Translations under genes and position numbers: made by a program | Shown: positions 42,382 through 44,220 of the stretch, piece after piece | How positions within the stretch are numbered: position 1 is the stretch's first letter | Layout of the letters: every line of letters starts with the position of its first letter | Notes under the pieces: model-generated | Seen by the model: the letters and a program-made list of their open reading frames with translations, nothing else | Database searches by the model: none | Told to the model about the DNA's origin: nothing | Assembly: GCA_965227065.1 (NCBI GenBank) | Contig: CBDDFN010000015.1 | Span: forward strand, 1-44,220 | DNA: 44,220 bases | Source of the DNA: CBDDFN01 sp965227065 | Lineage (GTDB): Bacteria > Pseudomonadota > Alphaproteobacteria > SPJN01 | Reading direction: 5' to 3'

Positions 42382-44220
42382 ATGGCGCAAAAGCCTGAAA
42401 GCCCGGTCGAACCGTTCAAGCGTGCGGTCACCGCCGCCATGCGGGCGGTATCCGCCGATGAGGAACTGACCGTCTCGTACGGTGCCGAACCGCCGGGCAT
42501 GCGCGGCAACCGCGCCCGCCTGCCCTTGCCTGCGCGCTCCATGAAGGCCCAGGAGCTGGCGGAAATCCGCGGCACCGGCGACAGTTTCGCGCTTCAGCTG
42601 CGCTTCCACGACGAAGCGGTCCATCAGGCGCGCATGCCTGAAGGCTCCCGCGCGCGTGCCATCTATGAGGCGGCTGAACAGGCCCGTGTCGATTCCATCG
42701 GTGCGCGCGCCATGGAGGGCATGAAGTCCAATCTTGAGGCCGCCCAGATCAAGCGCGCCATGGATCGCGGCTTCGCCCGCGTGACCGAGCAGGACGATGC
42801 CATGCTGGCCGAGGCTTTGGGCTTCATGATCCGCGAAAAACTGTCGGGCATGTCGGTGCCGGAAGCCGCCCGGGAGCTGGTGGATGCCTGGCGCGACGTT
42901 GTTGAGCGCAAGGCCGGTAATGATCTCGACAAATTGATGGATGACATCAAACATCAGCAGAACTTTGCCGAGACCGTCCGCGAGGTGATCCGCGATCTCG
43001 ATCTCGGCGACGAGTTGGGCGAGGATGAATCCGAAGGCTCCAACGACGACAATGAAGACAGCCAAGACGACCAGAGCCAGGACGGCAGCGGCGAAAGCGA
43101 AGAAGGCTCCGAAGCCCAGGCCCAGTCATCGCAGGAGGTCGAGTTCGGCGAAGGCGAAACCGAAGATGGCGATATCGAAGCCGTCGAGGTTGAAACCGAT
43201 CAGGAAGCTTTGGCTGAAGACGCAGATGAAAGCGGTGATGGCGATCAGCCCTGGCGGCCCAACTATCAAGACGGCGATGATGACCACCGCCCACCCTACA
43301 AGGTCTTCACCCAGGATTTCGATGAAACCATCGAAGCCGAAGAGCTGTGCGACACCGAAGAACTGGCCCGCCTGCGCGCCTATCTCGACCAGCAATTGAA
43401 CAGCCTGCAAGGGGTTGTGACGCGGCTTGCCAACCGTTTGCAGCGCCGCCTGCTGGCCCAGCAGAACCGCGCCTGGGACTTTGATCTCGAAGAAGGCTTA
43501 CTCGACAGCGCGCGCATTGCCCGCGTGGTGGTCGATCCGACCAATCCGCTCAGCTACAAGCAAGAGCAGGATATGGAATTCCGTGACACGGTGGTGACGC
43601 TGCTGCTCGACAATTCAGGATCGATGCGCGGCCGGCCGATCACGGTGGCGGCCATGTGCGCCGATATTCTCGCCCGTACACTCGAACGCTGCGGGGTGAA
43701 GGTCGAGATCCTCGGCTTCACGACGCGCGCCTGGAAAGGCGGGCAAAGCCGCGAACAATGGCTGGCTGAGGGCAAGCCCGCCCAGCCCGGCCGCCTCAAT
43801 GATTTGCGCCATATTGTCTACAAGCAGGCCGATGCGCCGTGGCGGCGCGCCCGGCGCAATCTGGGCCTGATGATGCGCGAAGGGCTGTTGAAGGAAAATA
43901 TTGATGGCGAGGCGCTGATCTGGGCGCATGACCGGCTGATCGGCCGGCCTGAACATCGCCGCATTCTGATGGTGATTTCCGACGGTGCGCCGGTTGATGA
44001 CAGCTCCTTGTCGGTTAATCAGGGCAATTATCTGGAACGGCATTTGCGTCAGGTGATTGCCGAGATCGAAAACCGCTCGCCGGTAGAGCTGCTTGCCATC
44101 GGCATCGGCCATGATGTCACCCGCTATTACAAACGTGCGGTGACGATTGTGGACGCAGAGCAACTGGGCGGTGCGATGGTCGATCAGTTGGCCGATCTGT
44201 TTGAGGAAGACGCCAAAATC
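42382..44220 (+). CDS. cobT: aerobic cobaltochelatase subunit CobT, 5' part
   Basis: ATG 42382, open through the right edge (613 codons visible, no stop). N-terminal MAQKPESPVEPFKRAVTAAM is typical. The middle is a highly acidic Glu/Asp-rich linker (about 210-310, for example DESEGSNDDNEDSQDDQSQD), as in CobT and BchD. The C-terminal von Willebrand factor A domain has the MIDAS motif LLLDNSGSMRGRPITVAAMC (Asp near 410), plus MVISDGAPVDDSSLSVNQGN and DVTRYYKRAVTIVDAEQLGG. It assembles with CobS as the AAA+ motor of the cobalt chelatase. Only a short C-terminal end should be missing. Confidence 0.95.
   Translation, partial: MAQKPESPVEPFKRAVTAAMRAVSADEELTVSYGAEPPGMRGNRARLPLPARSMKAQELAEIRGTGDSFALQLRFHDEAVHQARMPEGSRARAIYEAAEQARVDSIGARAMEGMKSNLEAAQIKRAMDRGFARVTEQDDAMLAEALGFMIREKLSGMSVPEAARELVDAWRDVVERKAGNDLDKLMDDIKHQQNFAETVREVIRDLDLGDELGEDESEGSNDDNEDSQDDQSQDGSGESEEGSEAQAQSSQEVEFGEGETEDGDIEAVEVETDQEALAEDADESGDGDQPWRPNYQDGDDDHRPPYKVFTQDFDETIEAEELCDTEELARLRAYLDQQLNSLQGVVTRLANRLQRRLLAQQNRAWDFDLEEGLLDSARIARVVVDPTNPLSYKQEQDMEFRDTVVTLLLDNSGSMRGRPITVAAMCADILARTLERCGVKVEILGFTTRAWKGGQSREQWLAEGKPAQPGRLNDLRHIVYKQADAPWRRARRNLGLMMREGLLKENIDGEALIWAHDRLIGRPEHRRILMVISDGAPVDDSSLSVNQGNYLERHLRQVIAEIENRSPVELLAIGIGHDVTRYYKRAVTIVDAEQLGGAMVDQLADLFEEDAKI

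Noticed and set aside
1..44220. tRNA, rRNA, CRISPR array, insertion sequence or integrase
   Set aside because: Searched by eye for T-loop motifs, regularly spaced repeats and transposase motifs; none seen. Short noncoding RNAs cannot be excluded.

Overview
The window is a GC-rich chromosomal segment of an alphaproteobacterium, probably an aerobic heterotroph of the Caulobacterales/Hyphomonadales kind. The evidence is gene content and order: bolA, a J-domain gene, cobS and cobT (aerobic cobalt chelatase); tyrA, hisC, chorismate mutase, then divergent metX-metW; phaR; galU-ugd; and a MerR-headed fatty-acid operon. Taxonomy is inferred from synteny and protein character, not from an rRNA.

Region by region. 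(1) 1-7.8 kb is an acyl-CoA catabolism cluster: the tail of an acyl-CoA dehydrogenase, a frameshifted thiolase, small hotdog thioesterases, a frameshifted enoyl-CoA hydratase, a MaoC-type hydratase, a second acyl-CoA dehydrogenase, a small monooxygenase-fold protein and two tandem paralogous double-hotdog proteins. (2) 7.8-11.1 kb holds a radical-SAM gene divergent from hemN, then ompW. FNR-type boxes lie upstream of hemN and ompW, pointing to a low-oxygen regulon. (3) 11.2-18.5 kb is a complete beta-oxidation operon read leftwards (merR, two acyl-CoA dehydrogenases, thiolase, bifunctional hydratase/dehydrogenase), with a 22-bp near-palindromic operator in front of merR. (4) 18.5-20.2 kb holds chaC and a DUF2125 gene.

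(5) 20.24-24.6 kb is the accessory highlight: a two-gene, visibly more AT-rich cassette. It encodes a AAA+ ATPase with a long uncharacterised N-terminus and a fusion of a nucleoside-deoxyribosyltransferase-like domain to a PPDK/PEP-synthase-like ATP-grasp and phospho-histidine module. It sits between DUF2125 and tyrA, which I expect to be close neighbours in relatives. I consider it a candidate undescribed conflict (anti-phage) or nucleotide-handling system.

(6) 24.7-29.6 kb carries aromatic amino-acid genes (tyrA, hisC, chorismate mutase) divergent from metX-metW. (7) 29.5-38 kb contains a methyltransferase, gloB (frameshifted), phaR, a gamma-glutamyltransferase, galU, ugd, an alpha/beta hydrolase and tesB. 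(8) 38-40.2 kb is a frameshifted TonB-dependent receptor under a Zur-like box, so probably zinc uptake. (9) 40.2-44.2 kb has bolA, a J-domain gene, cobS and the start of cobT.

The reading frame is broken in six genes by about 13 small indels, mostly at short homopolymers, while family motifs continue in the shifted frames. This looks more like residual sequencing/assembly error than true gene decay. No intergenic stretch exceeds 300 bases, and I saw no tRNA, rRNA, CRISPR array or insertion sequence.
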